DNA of 50,481 nt from Allochromatium warmingii. GTDB taxonomy: Bacteria; Pseudomonadota; Gammaproteobacteria; Chromatiales; Chromatiaceae. Position 1 is the first letter of the stretch; each line of letters begins with the position of its first letter. The DNA is taken from positions 1-50,481 of the forward strand of contig NZ_FNOW01000020.1 of assembly GCF_900107145.1 (NCBI RefSeq). Direction: 5' to 3'. The notes under the pieces were generated by a model. That model ran no database searches. It was not told where the DNA came from and saw nothing but the letters and a program-made list of their open reading frames with translations. This document shows positions 36,810 through 46,219 of the stretch, piece after piece. A program made the translations under genes and the position numbers.

Positions 36810-37229
36810 TCAGATTCCTGATTGTGCGCCCTGATAAATGGCCGTCGGATCTTTGAGTACTGGCGCGATCTCAACCCAGTCTCCGGCGGGATTCAGCGCG
36901 CGGTAAAAACAATCATGGCGGCCGGTATGACAGGCAATGCCGCCGCGTTGCTCGACTTCCAGCAGCACAACATCGGCATCACAGTCGATGCGAATGGCGT
37001 GAACAACTTGCTGATGCCCCGATTCTTCGCCCTTGTGCCACAGCCGCGCCCGCGAGCGCGACCAATAGACCGCGTGGCCGGTCTCGCGGGTCAGGCGCAG
37101 CGCCTCGCGGTTCATCCACGCCAGCATCAGTACGCTGCCGCTGCCGTGTTCCTGCGCAATCGCGGGGATCAAGCCATCTGGCCCCCACGCCAGCGCGTCG
37201 AGCCAAGCGTTGTCATCGTTCAGGCTCAT
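36810..37229 (-). CDS. hisI: Phosphoribosyl-AMP cyclohydrolase
   Basis: 139 residues. Zinc enzyme opening the purine ring of PR-AMP in the third step of histidine synthesis. [38 protein letters not shown] and the metal-binding [13 protein letters not shown] and [11 protein letters not shown] are all present. The ATG overlaps the hisA stop by four bases. hisF normally lies between hisA and hisI; there is no room for it here. Confidence 0.94.
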   Translation of the reverse strand: MSLNDDNAWLDALAWGPDGLIPAIAQEHGSGSVLMLAWMNREALRLTRETGHAVYWSRSRARLWHKGEESGHQQVVHAIRIDCDADVVLLEVEQRGGIACHTGRHDCFYRALNPAGDWVEIAPVLKDPTAIYQGAQSGI

Positions 37230-37966
37230 GATGCGCCCCCGCTCAAACTATCGGCTAATCGCTGACCGGCGGCAAAATCGAGCGTCCCTTCATAGATCGC
37301 CCGTCCGGTGATCGCCGCTTCGATCTTGCCCGCTGCGCACAGGGCGCGGATGTCTTCTAAGTTGGTGATGCCGCCGGAGGCGACAATCGGAATCCGCACC
37401 GCATCAGCGAGGGCGCAGGTGGCGGCAACATTAGGGCCAGAGAGCATCCCGTCGCGCCCGATGTCGGTGTAGACAATCGCGCTAATGCCGTCGTCCTCAA
37501 AACGTCGCGCTAAGTCGGTAACGCGATGTTCGGTGATTTCCGCCCAGCCGTTGATGGCAACCTGCCCGTCTTTGGCGTCTAAGCCGACCATAATCCGCCC
37601 GGGAAAGGCGCGACAGGCGCGGGCGACGAATGCCGGATCCTTGACCGCTTGGGTGCCGATGATGCAATAGCGCACCCCAGCATTGAGATAGGCTTCAATG
37701 GTCGCTTCGTCACGGATGCCGCCGCCGACTTGCAGCGGGAGTTCGGGATAGGTGGCGGCGATGCCGCGAATGGCCGCGCCATTGACCGGCTCACCAGCAA
37801 ATGCGCCGTTGAGATCGACGAGATGCAGGCGACGTGCGCCATCGCGCACCCAGCGTCCGGCCAGCTCGACCGGATCGTCAGAAAAAACGGTTTCATCATC
37901 CATGCGGCCTTGACGCAGCCGCACGCAGCGACCGTCTTTTAAATCAATTGCGGGAATCAGCAACAC
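37226..37966 (-). CDS. hisA: ProFAR isomerase HisA
   Basis: 246-residue TIM barrel converting ProFAR to [22 protein letters not shown] with catalytic Asp8, and the second Asp in [15 protein letters not shown], are in place. Phosphate-binding loops GGGIRD and ASGGITN are also seen. The start is GTG at 37966. The gene follows hisB by 53 nt; the usual intervening hisH is missing. Confidence 0.94.
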   Translation of the reverse strand: MLLIPAIDLKDGRCVRLRQGRMDDETVFSDDPVELAGRWVRDGARRLHLVDLNGAFAGEPVNGAAIRGIAATYPELPLQVGGGIRDEATIEAYLNAGVRYCIIGTQAVKDPAFVARACRAFPGRIMVGLDAKDGQVAINGWAEITEHRVTDLARRFEDDGISAIVYTDIGRDGMLSGPNVAATCALADAVRIPIVASGGITNLEDIRALCAAGKIEAAITGRAIYEGTLDFAAGQRLADSLSGGAS

Positions 37967-38019
37967 GGGTTCGCTTCCTGTAATCTTGGTACGCGGTCAT
38001 GCGGTACGCGGTGCGTACC

Positions 38020-38625
38020 CTACAGTGCGCCTTTGGTCGAGGGTGTGATACCGGCCATGCGCACATCCGGTTCAACCGCCATGCGCAAGGCGCGTCCGAA
38101 GGCTTTGAAGATGGTCTCGGCCTGATGATGGGCATTGACGCCGCGCAGATTATCGATATGCAGCGTCAGGCCCGCATGATTGACCAGCCCTTGAAAAAAC
38201 TCTTGGAATAAATCGACATCGAACGCGCCGATCTGCGCCCGGGTAAAGGTGACGCCATAGACCAGTCCGGGCCGTCCTGAGAGATCAATCACCACCCGCG
38301 ACAGCGCCTCGTCGAGCGGCACATAGGCATGACCATAGCGGCGGATACCGGTTTTGTCGCCGAGTGCCAGCGCCAGCGCCTGCCCGAAGGTGATGCCCAA
38401 ATCTTCAACCGTGTGATGGTCGTCGATATGCCGATCACCGTCGGCGGTAATGTCGAGATCAATCAGGCCGTGACGAGCGACCTGATCGAGCATGTGTTCT
38501 AAAAACGGCACGCCGGTCTGAAACGACGCCTGCCCCTGACCATCGAGGTTGAGGTTGACGCGGATCTGGGTTTCGAGCGTGCGGCGCTCGACTACAGCGC
38601 GACGGGGAGTATCCAGTGGTGACAT
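38020..38625 (-). CDS. hisB: Imidazoleglycerol-phosphate dehydratase
   Basis: 201 residues, the monofunctional form without the N-terminal phosphatase of enterobacteria. Manganese-binding histidine motifs are [17 protein letters not shown] and [20 protein letters not shown], with [13 protein letters not shown] near the N-terminus. It makes imidazole acetol phosphate. First gene of this his cluster, divergent from an exported-protein gene across 214 nt that must hold its promoter; I see no clear promoter or attenuator there. Confidence 0.94.
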   Translation of the reverse strand: MSPLDTPRRAVVERRTLETQIRVNLNLDGQGQASFQTGVPFLEHMLDQVARHGLIDLDITADGDRHIDDHHTVEDLGITFGQALALALGDKTGIRRYGHAYVPLDEALSRVVIDLSGRPGLVYGVTFTRAQIGAFDVDLFQEFFQGLVNHAGLTLHIDNLRGVNAHHQAETIFKAFGRALRMAVEPDVRMAGITPSTKGAL

Positions 38626-38839
38626 AGCTCGCGGATGATCGTTCAGCGGTGCGCCGAGGTGCGCTTAAAGAGCGGCATTAAACCACAGCTTGATACGGGA
38701 GCCTATCGAGTGGAGTGGTCAGACATCTTGGTATATGCCGTAAAGATCGCCGCGTCGCTCTGCTACACTGCGTCGCTCATCGAGTTGGAGTTCCCGCTTA
38801 CACTAGCGGTTCAACGCTGCCGCCCACGCTTTGTCCTTC

Positions 38840-39472
38840 ATGCCAGCCATTGACACCAATTGCTTAAACCATCGCCGCCGTACACAATACGCGGGATTGC
38901 TGATGCTCATGCTCAGTCACCTGCCGCTGACGGCTGCACAGGCCCAACCGACGCCAACGCCTGCCGAAGCGATGGCGCAGGCGATAGCACGCATGATGGA
39001 AAGCATGGGCTTGACGGGGCCAACGCCTGCGACAGCGGTCGGCGTACCACCGCTGCCCTCGGCACTGAATCCAGCAGCTACGCTGTCACCCTGGCCGACT
39101 CCGACTCCCGATCAAGCCGCCCAGCAAGCCGGAACAGTTGCCGAAAGTACGTGGCGCACCTTACAGAACGCATTGAACGCCGCTGCCCCACCATCCGGTA
39201 CGGCGCTTGAAGGGTTATGGGAAGACAATCAAGGCGGATTGCTGATTGTGCAGGGCCGGTTTTATCGCCTCTATTCCGCCTGTCGCGGCTATATCGAGGG
39301 CGAGATTCGGGTGCAAGCGGCGCAAGTGGAGTTGAGTAATCGGAGCGAGCAGTTCGCCCAAAGTTTTGAGTTTGCGTTGGATCAGGGGCGGCTGGCGCTA
39401 CGCGATCAACAGGGACAGTTGTATCTATATCGCCGTTTGATTCTGACGCCGACAGCAGAACCAGCACACTGA
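38840..39472 (+). CDS. Exported hypothetical protein
   Basis: 210 residues. The signal peptide is long (basic RRRTQYAGLLMLMLSHLPL) with likely cleavage after TAAQA, about residue 35. A Pro/Thr/Ala-rich stretch follows to about residue 120. The C-terminal 90 residues look folded: GTALEGLWEDNQGGLLIVQG, FYRLYSACRGYIEGEI and LALRDQQGQLYLYRRLIL, a probable small beta sheet. I do not recognise the family. ATG at 38840 is used; a TTG three codons earlier is less likely. It stands alone between hisB and tRNA-Cys. Confidence 0.65.
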   Translation: MPAIDTNCLNHRRRTQYAGLLMLMLSHLPLTAAQAQPTPTPAEAMAQAIARMMESMGLTGPTPATAVGVPPLPSALNPAATLSPWPTPTPDQAAQQAGTVAESTWRTLQNALNAAAPPSGTALEGLWEDNQGGLLIVQGRFYRLYSACRGYIEGEIRVQAAQVELSNRSEQFAQSFEFALDQGRLALRDQQGQLYLYRRLILTPTAEPAH

Positions 39473-39570
39473 GCGCGACTCGGATTTGTCGGGAGAAGAG
39501 GAAAGCTGGGAGGAAGATTAAGCGCCTAGCCCAGATGGCGGCGCTAACAGCTTGATTAGCGAGGAAAATG

Positions 39571-39644
39571 TGGAGGCTGAGCCCGGAATCGAACCGAGGT
39601 ACACGGCTTTGCAGGCCGCTGCATAACCACTCTGCCACTCAGCC
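39571..39644 (-). tRNA. tRNA-Cys (anticodon GCA)
   Basis: 74 bases including encoded CCA. Acceptor arms GGCTGAG/CTCAGCC pair perfectly, the T arm contains GGTTCGATTCC, and the anticodon loop CTGCAAA gives GCA. The gene lies between the exported-protein gene and feoB, which runs on the same strand upstream of it. Confidence 0.97.
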
Positions 39645-39714
39645 TTGAGAGCATGGTATTATACGCAGCTCTCGCCCGCCTGTCACCCCCTAGCAGCAAT
39701 TTTCGTGGGAAACT

Positions 39715-42045
39715 TCACCGTCCCTCTCGCCCCGCCCACACCCGCAACCCAAGCAACACCGCGACAAACACCCCCACGCCGCCGCCGATCCACAGCCCAG
39801 AGGTCAGCGGATCGCGCTCAAAGATTGCGGTTTGATAAAAAAGCGTTGCGACCAAGAAGGCAACGCCGGTTGTCCAAAAGCCGACAAAGCTCGCCCAAGC
39901 TGCGCCGGCTTCGCGGACAATGGCCCCAATGGTCGCGATGCAGGGAAAATACAGCAGCACAAAAAGCAGATAGGCAAAGGCTCCCGCTTGCCCGTCAAAG
40001 CGTTCGATCATGGCCCCAAAGGTCGCCATTTGCACACCTTGTTCAGCAGCGGCGCTCTCGGTGTCGCTGGCTTCGCCGATGTCGAGTCCGAGCGGATCGA
40101 GCAGCCGCGCCCCAAGTCCGCCGAGATTCTCACCAATCGAGCCGACCGCCGCACTCAGCGCCGACCACAGATCAAAGGGTTCAGACTCGATGATCGGATG
40201 CGACTCCGCAGCCAAGCGGCCATAGAGCGAATCGAGCGTGCCGACGATCACTTCTTTGGCCAACACGCCGGAAAACACGCCTAACACCGCTGGCCAGTTG
40301 TCCTCACGAATGCCGAGCGGCGCAAACAGCGGCGTGGCGGTGCGGCTGACTTCGGCCAGAATCGACTGCTCGCTATCGACATTGCCCAGACTGCCATCAC
40401 TGCCGATGGTAGCCAGTAGATTGAGCGCCAGCACCATCAACACAATGATCTTGCCGGCCTCGCGCAAAAACAGCTTGACCCGATCCCAGGTGCGCAACAG
40501 CACGCCCTGTACTGTGGGCAAATGATAGGGCGGCAGTTCCATCAGCAACCCTGAGCTATCGCCCTTGAGCAGTGTGTGTTTCATCGCTAATCCCGAAAGA
40601 ATGGCGACTGCGATGCCACTCAGATAGAGCACAAAGACCAGATTCTGTCCCGAATGCGGAAAAAAGGCCGCCGCAAACAGCGCATACACCGGCAGGCGTG
40701 CCCCGCAAGACATAAACGGATTCATCAAGATTGTCAGCTTGCGCTCGCGTTCGCTTTCAAGCGTGCGCGTCGCCATCACTGCCGGCACATTGCAGCCAAA
40801 GCCGACAATCAGCGGCACGAACGCCTTGCCCGGCAGACCGATAGAACGCATAAAGCGATCCATCACAAAAGCCGCCCGCGCCATATAACCGGAATCTTCG
40901 AGCATCGACAGCACGATATATAAACTGGCGATCACGGGAATAAAGGTGCCGACCACTTGCAGACCGCCGCCAATGCCGGTGGTTAATACCAGCGTCACCC
41001 AGTCGGGCGCATTGACACGCCCCAATAATTCGGCCAGCCCATCGACGAATAGCGCCTGGCCCGCTTGATCGAAAAAGTCGATAAACGCCCCGCCGATGTT
41101 CATGGTGAACATGAACATGAGATAAATCATCAGCAAAAACAGCGGGATCCCGAACAGGCGACTGAGCACGACTTGATCGATGCGATCCGAGACGGTGCGC
41201 TCAATGCGCCGTTCTTCGCGCACCACGCGCCGTGCCAATGTATGCGCGTGACCAAAGCGCGTATCAGCGATGTGCAAATCGGCGTCTTCACCAGCCCGCA
41301 CCGCGATGTGCTGGCGCAGGGTTTCAACCAGCTTGAGCGTTTCATCACTCACCGTCCGTTCGACGCTGGCATCAGATTCGAGCAGCTTGAGCGCCAGCCA
41401 GCGCGTATTCGCTCGCCCGATGGTCTGGTCAGCGTCGTCAGCGGCAACGGGCACATGCGGCAGCAGTTCCAGCACCGCCGCCTCGACGCATTCGCCATGC
41501 GTGAGCGCCCGCCCGGCCGGTTCGCGCCCCTCAGCGACCGCTAACAACCTCGCCTGCAATTCGGTCACGCCGGTTTTGTTGACGGCCACCAGCGGCACAA
41601 CTGGACAGCCGAGCGCCTCGATGAGCGCGGCGATGTCGATCTGAATGCCGCGTTTGTGCGCCATATCCATCATGTTGAGCGCGATCAACACCGGCACACC
41701 CATTTCGAGCAATTGCACAGTGAGATACAGATGCCGTTCCAGATTGCTGGCATCGAGCACATTGACGATCAGATCGGCATCGCGGCTGAGTAAATAATCG
41801 CGGGTAACTTGTTCATCGAGCGAACTGGCATCGAGCGAATAAATCCCCGGCAGGTCGATCACCCGCACCTTGCGCCCATCGAGTTCGAGTGCGCCTTCTT
41901 TGCGCTCAACCGTCACGCCGGGCCAGTTGCCGGTTGTCTGACGAATGCCGGTGAGCGCATTAAACAGCGCCGATTTGCCGCAATTCGGATTACCGGCAAG
42001 CGCCAGCGTCAAGGGGGGATGGCGAGGGGTGGCCTGTTCACTCAC
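39715..42045 (-). CDS. feoB: Ferrous iron transporter FeoB
   Basis: 776-residue inner-membrane Fe(II) importer. The N-terminal G domain has G1 AGNPNCGKSALFN (17-29), G3 VIDLPGIYSL and G4 ALNMMDMA. The membrane part has two Gate motifs (GSGGVVTFIP-like GIGGGLQVVGTFIPVIASLY; SCGARLPVYALFAAAFF) and the core FVPLIVGFGCNVPAVMATR. Start is GTG at 42045, overlapping the feoA stop as GTGA. FeoC is not seen. The element is probably Fur-controlled, but I find no clear Fur box in the upstream gap. Confidence 0.95.
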   Translation of the reverse strand: MSEQATPRHPPLTLALAGNPNCGKSALFNALTGIRQTTGNWPGVTVERKEGALELDGRKVRVIDLPGIYSLDASSLDEQVTRDYLLSRDADLIVNVLDASNLERHLYLTVQLLEMGVPVLIALNMMDMAHKRGIQIDIAALIEALGCPVVPLVAVNKTGVTELQARLLAVAEGREPAGRALTHGECVEAAVLELLPHVPVAADDADQTIGRANTRWLALKLLESDASVERTVSDETLKLVETLRQHIAVRAGEDADLHIADTRFGHAHTLARRVVREERRIERTVSDRIDQVVLSRLFGIPLFLLMIYLMFMFTMNIGGAFIDFFDQAGQALFVDGLAELLGRVNAPDWVTLVLTTGIGGGLQVVGTFIPVIASLYIVLSMLEDSGYMARAAFVMDRFMRSIGLPGKAFVPLIVGFGCNVPAVMATRTLESERERKLTILMNPFMSCGARLPVYALFAAAFFPHSGQNLVFVLYLSGIAVAILSGLAMKHTLLKGDSSGLLMELPPYHLPTVQGVLLRTWDRVKLFLREAGKIIVLMVLALNLLATIGSDGSLGNVDSEQSILAEVSRTATPLFAPLGIREDNWPAVLGVFSGVLAKEVIVGTLDSLYGRLAAESHPIIESEPFDLWSALSAAVGSIGENLGGLGARLLDPLGLDIGEASDTESAAAEQGVQMATFGAMIERFDGQAGAFAYLLFVLLYFPCIATIGAIVREAGAAWASFVGFWTTGVAFLVATLFYQTAIFERDPLTSGLWIGGGVGVFVAVLLGLRVWAGREGR

Positions 42046-42323
42046 GCGGCATGGTCTCCGTGGCTCAGATCGAGATCAGGTTCGGGTTCAGGACGCACCC
42101 AGAGTTTTTCTGCAATCCCGACACCAATGGCAATCCGTAGCTCACCGCTGGCTAACACTAACCCCTTTGGTCGGCGTTGCAGAATACACAGCAGACTGCC
42201 CTGCCGCAGACCGAGGGCTAACAGACGGCGTGTGAGCTGACGCCCGCCGCGAATTTCGGCCAAACGCGCTGGGGTGTCATCGGCTAGATCAAGGAGCGGG
42301 AGCGGTGGGGAGAGCTGGGACAT
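42042..42323 (-). CDS. feoA: FeoA family protein
   Basis: 93 residues with an SH3-like beta barrel: LPLLDLADDTPARLAEIRGG at the N-terminus, then RQLTRRLLALGLRQGSLLCI and the closing VLASGELRIAIGVGIAEKLW. FeoA supports FeoB activity in the cytoplasm. It is translationally coupled to feoB by a four-base overlap. The IS1-like relic begins 43 nt upstream, so the promoter must be short or lie in that relic. Confidence 0.9.
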   Translation of the reverse strand: MSQLSPPLPLLDLADDTPARLAEIRGGRQLTRRLLALGLRQGSLLCILQRRPKGLVLASGELRIAIGVGIAEKLWVRPEPEPDLDLSHGDHAA

Positions 42324-42366
42324 GGGTCGGGTCTGAGTTGAGAAATTGATTGAGGAAGCAACGTCG

Positions 42367-42721
42367 ATAGTGCCCTAGTTTATAGGAAAATAGATTTATC
42401 AGACATTTTGATTCAATCGAAGTAAAGCATTGTAATGTTGAATAACATACAACACGCGCAATTCCTGCTAACGAGATACGCTCCAATAGCAATCAAACAG
42501 CATCTTTTTGTCATCAGAAATTTGTTCTTTAGCTGGATTTAGAGCAAACTGATGACCACATTCTTTGCAGCGATAGCGTTGCTTTCCAAGCACATTGAAA
42601 CCATTTTGACCAATTTTTTAGCGTAGCAGTCTGGGCAATATATTGATGCAAACTCCTTGAGCGTAAGATTTGATACAGCAGTATATCGCAATCAATAAAT
42701 CCTATCGATTAGGGCACTACC
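42367..42721 (-). mobile_element. Decayed IS1-like element with terminal inverted repeats
   Basis: The ends match as inverted repeats at 17 of 20 bases: TAGTGCCCTAGTTTATAGGA at 42368-42387 and, read inwards, TAGTGCCCTAATCGATAGGA at 42701-42720. The 355-bp interior holds the broken transposase listed next. It is less than half the length of a full IS1-type element. No target duplication is evident. Confidence 0.65.
42421..42657 (-). pseudogene. IS1-family InsA-like zinc-ribbon transposase fragment
   Basis: Minus-strand frames read YCPDCYAKKLVK, shift, then NGFNVLGKQRYRCKECGHQF and ALNPAKEQISDDKKMLFDCY, then shift again to LLLERISLAGIARVVCYSTL. The C-P-x-C and C-K-x-C pairs around GKQRYRCK are the hallmark of IS1 InsA proteins. 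Two frameshifts make it non-functional, and the catalytic InsB part is missing. Confidence 0.7.
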
Positions 42722-42748
42722 TAACCGGATAAAAAACCATCGCTTATA

Positions 42749-42785
42749 TCCTGTAAATTCTGTGAAATACTGTTAATCCTGTCTA
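42749..42785. repeat. Relative of the AATCCTGTTAATCCTGTC repeat
   Basis: Contains CTGTTAATCCTGTCTA after an imperfect copy (CCTGTAAATTCTGTG). It matches one arm of the inverted repeat at 13932-14025. It lies between the IS1-like relic and the mlaE-type gene. Confidence 0.55.
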
Positions 42786-42827
42786 TTTTAATAATTGATC
42801 TCGGTAAAATCTTTCCCGGAAACCGCC

Positions 42828-43613
42828 TTAAACCAACAGCAGCGTCAGCAGCGTATCAGCCAGCACAATCGCCGTGACTGCGCCGATCATGGTATGCGTT
42901 GCTGCTTGGTCGATGCCCTGCGGCTGGCGCGGCGCGGTAAAGCCGTTGACCGTCGCCACCAGCGCAATCAACAGCGCAAACAGCAGCGGCTTGAACACAC
43001 CTTCGGCCACCAGCGCCGGACTGAGCGTGTGCGTGAGCACCTCCCAAAACAGCACCACCGATACCCCCTCCTGTTGCCATAACCAGAACGCCGTTGCGCT
43101 CAACACCGTCAGATTGCCCCACACCGCCGCCGCACAGCTCATCACCAGCATCGCCAACAGCGCCGGGCCGGTTGTAAAGCGGATCGGATCCAATCCGAGC
43201 GTCAGCAGCGCGTCACGCTCGCCGGTGACCACCAATGTTGCTTGACGCACCGCCAGCGCCACCCCAGCGCGACCGCTGACTAACACGCCGACCAAGATCG
43301 GCACCAATTCGCGGGTGATCGCGTCGATCACGGTCGGCAGCACTAAACTGGGAAAATCCAGCCAGATCAAGATTTTCTGAGTGCGATTGCCCATCAGCAA
43401 GCCAGCGGCCAAGCCCATCAGCGTCAGTGCTGGCAGAATCGACAGGCCCGATTGCCGCAATGCTCGCGCCACAGCGGGCACATCTAATTGCGCCCGCCCG
43501 ATGAGAATCGCGCCATAGAGCCATAGACATTCGCGCAGGGCGAGCAGCGCCAAGCTGAGGCGTTGCGGCCAGCGATAGGCGGTTATCCCCGCTTGATGCC
43601 AGTCAGTAGTCAA
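42828..43613 (-). CDS. MlaE-family ABC transporter permease
   Basis: 261 residues with about six membrane helices. The core SGLSILPALTLMGLAAGLLM, ITRELVPILVGVLVSGRAGV and LALVGTVN-like VATVNGFTAP match MlaE/YrbE, the permease of MCE phospholipid transporters in the inner membrane. The start is TTG at 43613 after GGTGG, overlapping the RyR gene by 11 bases. It is the last gene of an operon with an ATPase, an MCE protein and the RyR protein. The set lacks mlaB and mlaC, so it is not the classic Mla operon but a paralogous MCE system. Confidence 0.88.
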   Translation of the reverse strand: MTTDWHQAGITAYRWPQRLSLALLALRECLWLYGAILIGRAQLDVPAVARALRQSGLSILPALTLMGLAAGLLMGNRTQKILIWLDFPSLVLPTVIDAITRELVPILVGVLVSGRAGVALAVRQATLVVTGERDALLTLGLDPIRFTTGPALLAMLVMSCAAAVWGNLTVLSATAFWLWQQEGVSVVLFWEVLTHTLSPALVAEGVFKPLLFALLIALVATVNGFTAPRQPQGIDQAATHTMIGAVTAIVLADTLLTLLLV

Positions 43614-45054
43614 AATTCCACCGCAGTTGACCGGATAGCGGATCGCGGATCACCTGTTTTGTCGGCGCGACTTCGGGCGGTGCAGCGCCCAGATACACGC
43701 CGATTTCTGCTCGGGTCGCAAACCAGCGGTGTCGCTCGGCTTCGCCGTTGAGCACAATGCGTCGTTCAGCGCAGGCGGCAAGCGCCAGCCAAGTTTGATG
43801 TGTCAGTGGCGGGTTCATGACTTCGGGCACCAGCCAGAACAGCCGTGCTTGCGCCTGCTCCAGTCCGATCTGCACCACCTGCCGCGCTACCGGATCGCGC
43901 AAGGTGCTGGCGATGCCGAGCACACGGTCGGGATAACGCGCCGTCAATCGTGCAAAGAGCGTCTGCGCCAAATGGTGCGCGTCGGCGGCGGTAAGCGTCA
44001 TGTCCGGCGCGTCGTCGAGCGCGATAATCAACAGCCGCTTAATGCCCAGTTGCGACTGTGCCAGCAGATGCGTGAGATGGCGCACGGCAAAGCGATCTTT
44101 GTCTTTACCAGCTTCATTGAGCGCCGCATAGGGAATCAAATCGGGATGCTGTTTGAGCGCATTGTTGCGTTCTGGAGCATACGTCCAGCCGTCGAGATAG
44201 CGTTCAGCGGCCCAGCGTTGATGCTCGATCACTGCCAAGCGTTCGACTTCCAGCGAACTGAAGGCGAACGCCTCAACCTCATCATCCGGCACCGCCAGAC
44301 AGTCAATCAGCGCCAATTTTGCCCAGAGATGATCGGCTTGATGGCGGCTGGCCTGACGATAGGTATCCGGCAGACTCGCCCAAGCTTGCAGCGCCGACGT
44401 GGTTTCGGGATCGCCGCCCAGTGCTTCAAATGTATCCCGATAATGCTCGTGAATGGTGCGGGCAATATCATCGCTGAGTCTGGCACGGCGGGCAGCAGCG
44501 TGCTGGGCGGTCTGAGCAGCGGAGACGGCAAGCACTTGCCCATCCCAGCGCGGGGCGCAGTCGGCAGTGGCGTGCTCACCGAGTTCGACCAGTATCAAGG
44601 GTGAGATCTGTTGTGCCTGAGTAATCTGCGCGGCAAGCTGCTGCGCCTGTGTCCACGCCGCCGCCGGATCGTCCAGACAGACCAGCACCAGCGTGACCGG
44701 CGGCGCGTCAGTTAGCGGCGGCGGTGCGGTCAGCGACGCACAGCGTAAGCTGACCACTTGGGCCGCGTGTGGATAGCGCGTGTGTAGCGTCGTCGCCGTC
44801 GCCGCTGCATCCGCACACAGCAGCGTTACAGCGGGCAGTGCTTGCCCATAGGTCAGAATTTGCAACGCCTGATCGAGATAGGCCCAAGCTGGCGCGGCCA
44901 GCCCAGCGAGCAGCAGATGCGGTGTTTGTCCGAACAGCGGATCAAAACTCGCGTGTAACGGCCAGCGGGCCAGCAATGCGCGGGCGCCGAGCGTGGCCGG
45001 GTCGAGCTGTGCCGGGGAAGAAGCTTCAGTAGAGCGTGAGCGACGGCGCAACAT
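43603..45054 (-). CDS. RyR-domain protein in the MCE operon
   Basis: 483 residues, no signal peptide or membrane helix. Residues 45-200 alternate hydrophobic strands and helices like a TrkA-N or Rossmann fold (HLLLAGLAAPAWAYLDQALQ, VTLLCADAAA). Residues 268-330 form a RyR domain: LAVIEHQRWAAERYLDGWTY, then HPDLIPYAALNE and KDKDRFAVRHL, with the conserved His, Trp, Arg, Gly-Trp and Asp-Arg pattern. The C-terminal 150 residues (LLIIALDD, RLFWLVPEV) look like another nucleotide-type fold. RyR domains in bacteria are of unclear role and may sense small molecules. Its place between MCE and permease genes suggests it gates this transporter; that is inference. Confidence 0.82.
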   Translation of the reverse strand: MLRRRSRSTEASSPAQLDPATLGARALLARWPLHASFDPLFGQTPHLLLAGLAAPAWAYLDQALQILTYGQALPAVTLLCADAAATATTLHTRYPHAAQVVSLRCASLTAPPPLTDAPPVTLVLVCLDDPAAAWTQAQQLAAQITQAQQISPLILVELGEHATADCAPRWDGQVLAVSAAQTAQHAAARRARLSDDIARTIHEHYRDTFEALGGDPETTSALQAWASLPDTYRQASRHQADHLWAKLALIDCLAVPDDEVEAFAFSSLEVERLAVIEHQRWAAERYLDGWTYAPERNNALKQHPDLIPYAALNEAGKDKDRFAVRHLTHLLAQSQLGIKRLLIIALDDAPDMTLTAADAHHLAQTLFARLTARYPDRVLGIASTLRDPVARQVVQIGLEQAQARLFWLVPEVMNPPLTHQTWLALAACAERRIVLNGEAERHRWFATRAEIGVYLGAAPPEVAPTKQVIRDPLSGQLRWNFDY

Positions 45055-45064
45055 GATCTGATGC

Positions 45065-46219
45065 TCAATCCTGATCGAACCAGGGTGGACGTGCTTCGTG
45101 TTCGTGGCGACGGAACAGCGTGCGCGGCTCTTGACGCAGTTCGCGGGCCAGATCGGACAGTTGGCGCGTGGTTTCTTCCAGATTGCTCAGAATCGGCCCG
45201 ATTGAAGCGGCCAATTCTTGCAGCACATATTGACTATCAGCCAGCGACTGTTGCAACGGCGGGCGATTTTCGCGCAAGGTGTGCTCCAGATTGGCGGTGA
45301 TCGCCGCCAGATGCTGCACGATTTGTTCTACAGTCGCCGCCCGCTGATTGAGCATTGTGCTTAACGCAGCCAGTTGGGTCGAGCCGCTGGCAATCGCGGT
45401 GACAATCCGGCGAATCTCATCGGGATTGATCGCCGCTTCTAACTCGGCGAGATAGTCGCGCAGACTGCGAAAGGTTCCAGCTAAGCCCGCCGCCGCTGCA
45501 TCAACATCCGCATCGGGCGCAGCGCCGCTGCTGTCGGTGCCGGTGCCGAGTAGTCGTTCGAGTGTGGCAATTTGGTTCGCAATCCGCTGCAAGGCTGGCG
45601 CGAGCGTTTCATCAACCAGCCGCGTGATGAGCAGGGTGACATGACTGAGTTGATCGGTCAGTGTCAGCAGGTGATCGATGACATCAGCTTCCCGATCTAG
45701 TGTCATCAGACATGCGCCGGACTCCAGCCGCGTCGCACTGCGGCCGGGGAGAATTTTCACCGCATCAGGTTGCAAGGGGCCAGTAGCGCCGATTTGCGCG
45801 TGACTATCGGCGGGAATGGGCCAATCGCCCAGCAGCCGTAAGCGGGCGCGAAAGATGGTCGGCGGTAGCTCGCCGTCAGCGCGTGGCTGGCAGTGTGCTG
45901 GGCGCGGTGCGGGGGGCGTGTTCAGATTCAGATTTGGGCTGAAAATCGGCTCGATCTGTTCGACTAGACCAATCACATAGCCCTGTTGCATGACCGGCGT
46001 GCCGACTTCTAAGCCTTTGGCGTGGAGAAAATTAGCTTCTAACCAATAGGTGCGCTGGCCAAATCCGGGCAAAATCAGCGATAGCACGCCTAGCACCAGC
46101 GCGAGCATTCCCAGCACAAACAGCGCCGAGAGCAGCAGATCGCGGCGCATGACCCGCCCGCGTCGTCGTCCGGGTGCGCCGATTTCGGGCGGGGTATAAA
46201 ACCGTTCGAGCCGACTCAC
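45065..46219 (-). CDS. MCE-family (MlaD-like) substrate-binding protein
   Basis: 384 residues. One membrane helix at about 28-50 (LLLSALFVLGMLALVLGVLS) anchors it. A single MCE domain follows: YWLEANFLHAKGLEVGTPVM, then QQGYVIGLVEQI, with an insertion after it and AHQIGATG-like AQIGATGPLQPDAVKILPG. The C-terminal half (190-370) is long amphipathic helix rich in Leu, Gln and Ala, likely a periplasmic coiled tube. It should bind lipid for the MlaE permease. The GTG start overlaps the ATPase stop by four bases. Confidence 0.87.
   Translation of the reverse strand: MSRLERFYTPPEIGAPGRRRGRVMRRDLLLSALFVLGMLALVLGVLSLILPGFGQRTYWLEANFLHAKGLEVGTPVMQQGYVIGLVEQIEPIFSPNLNLNTPPAPRPAHCQPRADGELPPTIFRARLRLLGDWPIPADSHAQIGATGPLQPDAVKILPGRSATRLESGACLMTLDREADVIDHLLTLTDQLSHVTLLITRLVDETLAPALQRIANQIATLERLLGTGTDSSGAAPDADVDAAAAGLAGTFRSLRDYLAELEAAINPDEIRRIVTAIASGSTQLAALSTMLNQRAATVEQIVQHLAAITANLEHTLRENRPPLQQSLADSQYVLQELAASIGPILSNLEETTRQLSDLARELRQEPRTLFRRHEHEARPPWFDQD

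Noticed and set aside
38626-38839. Histidine attenuator upstream of hisB
   Set aside because: I found no leader peptide with a histidine run and no terminator/antiterminator pair.
43729-44604. 291-codon plus-strand frame
   Set aside because: Antisense to the RyR gene, low-complexity His/Arg/Gln content and no start signal; a shadow frame.
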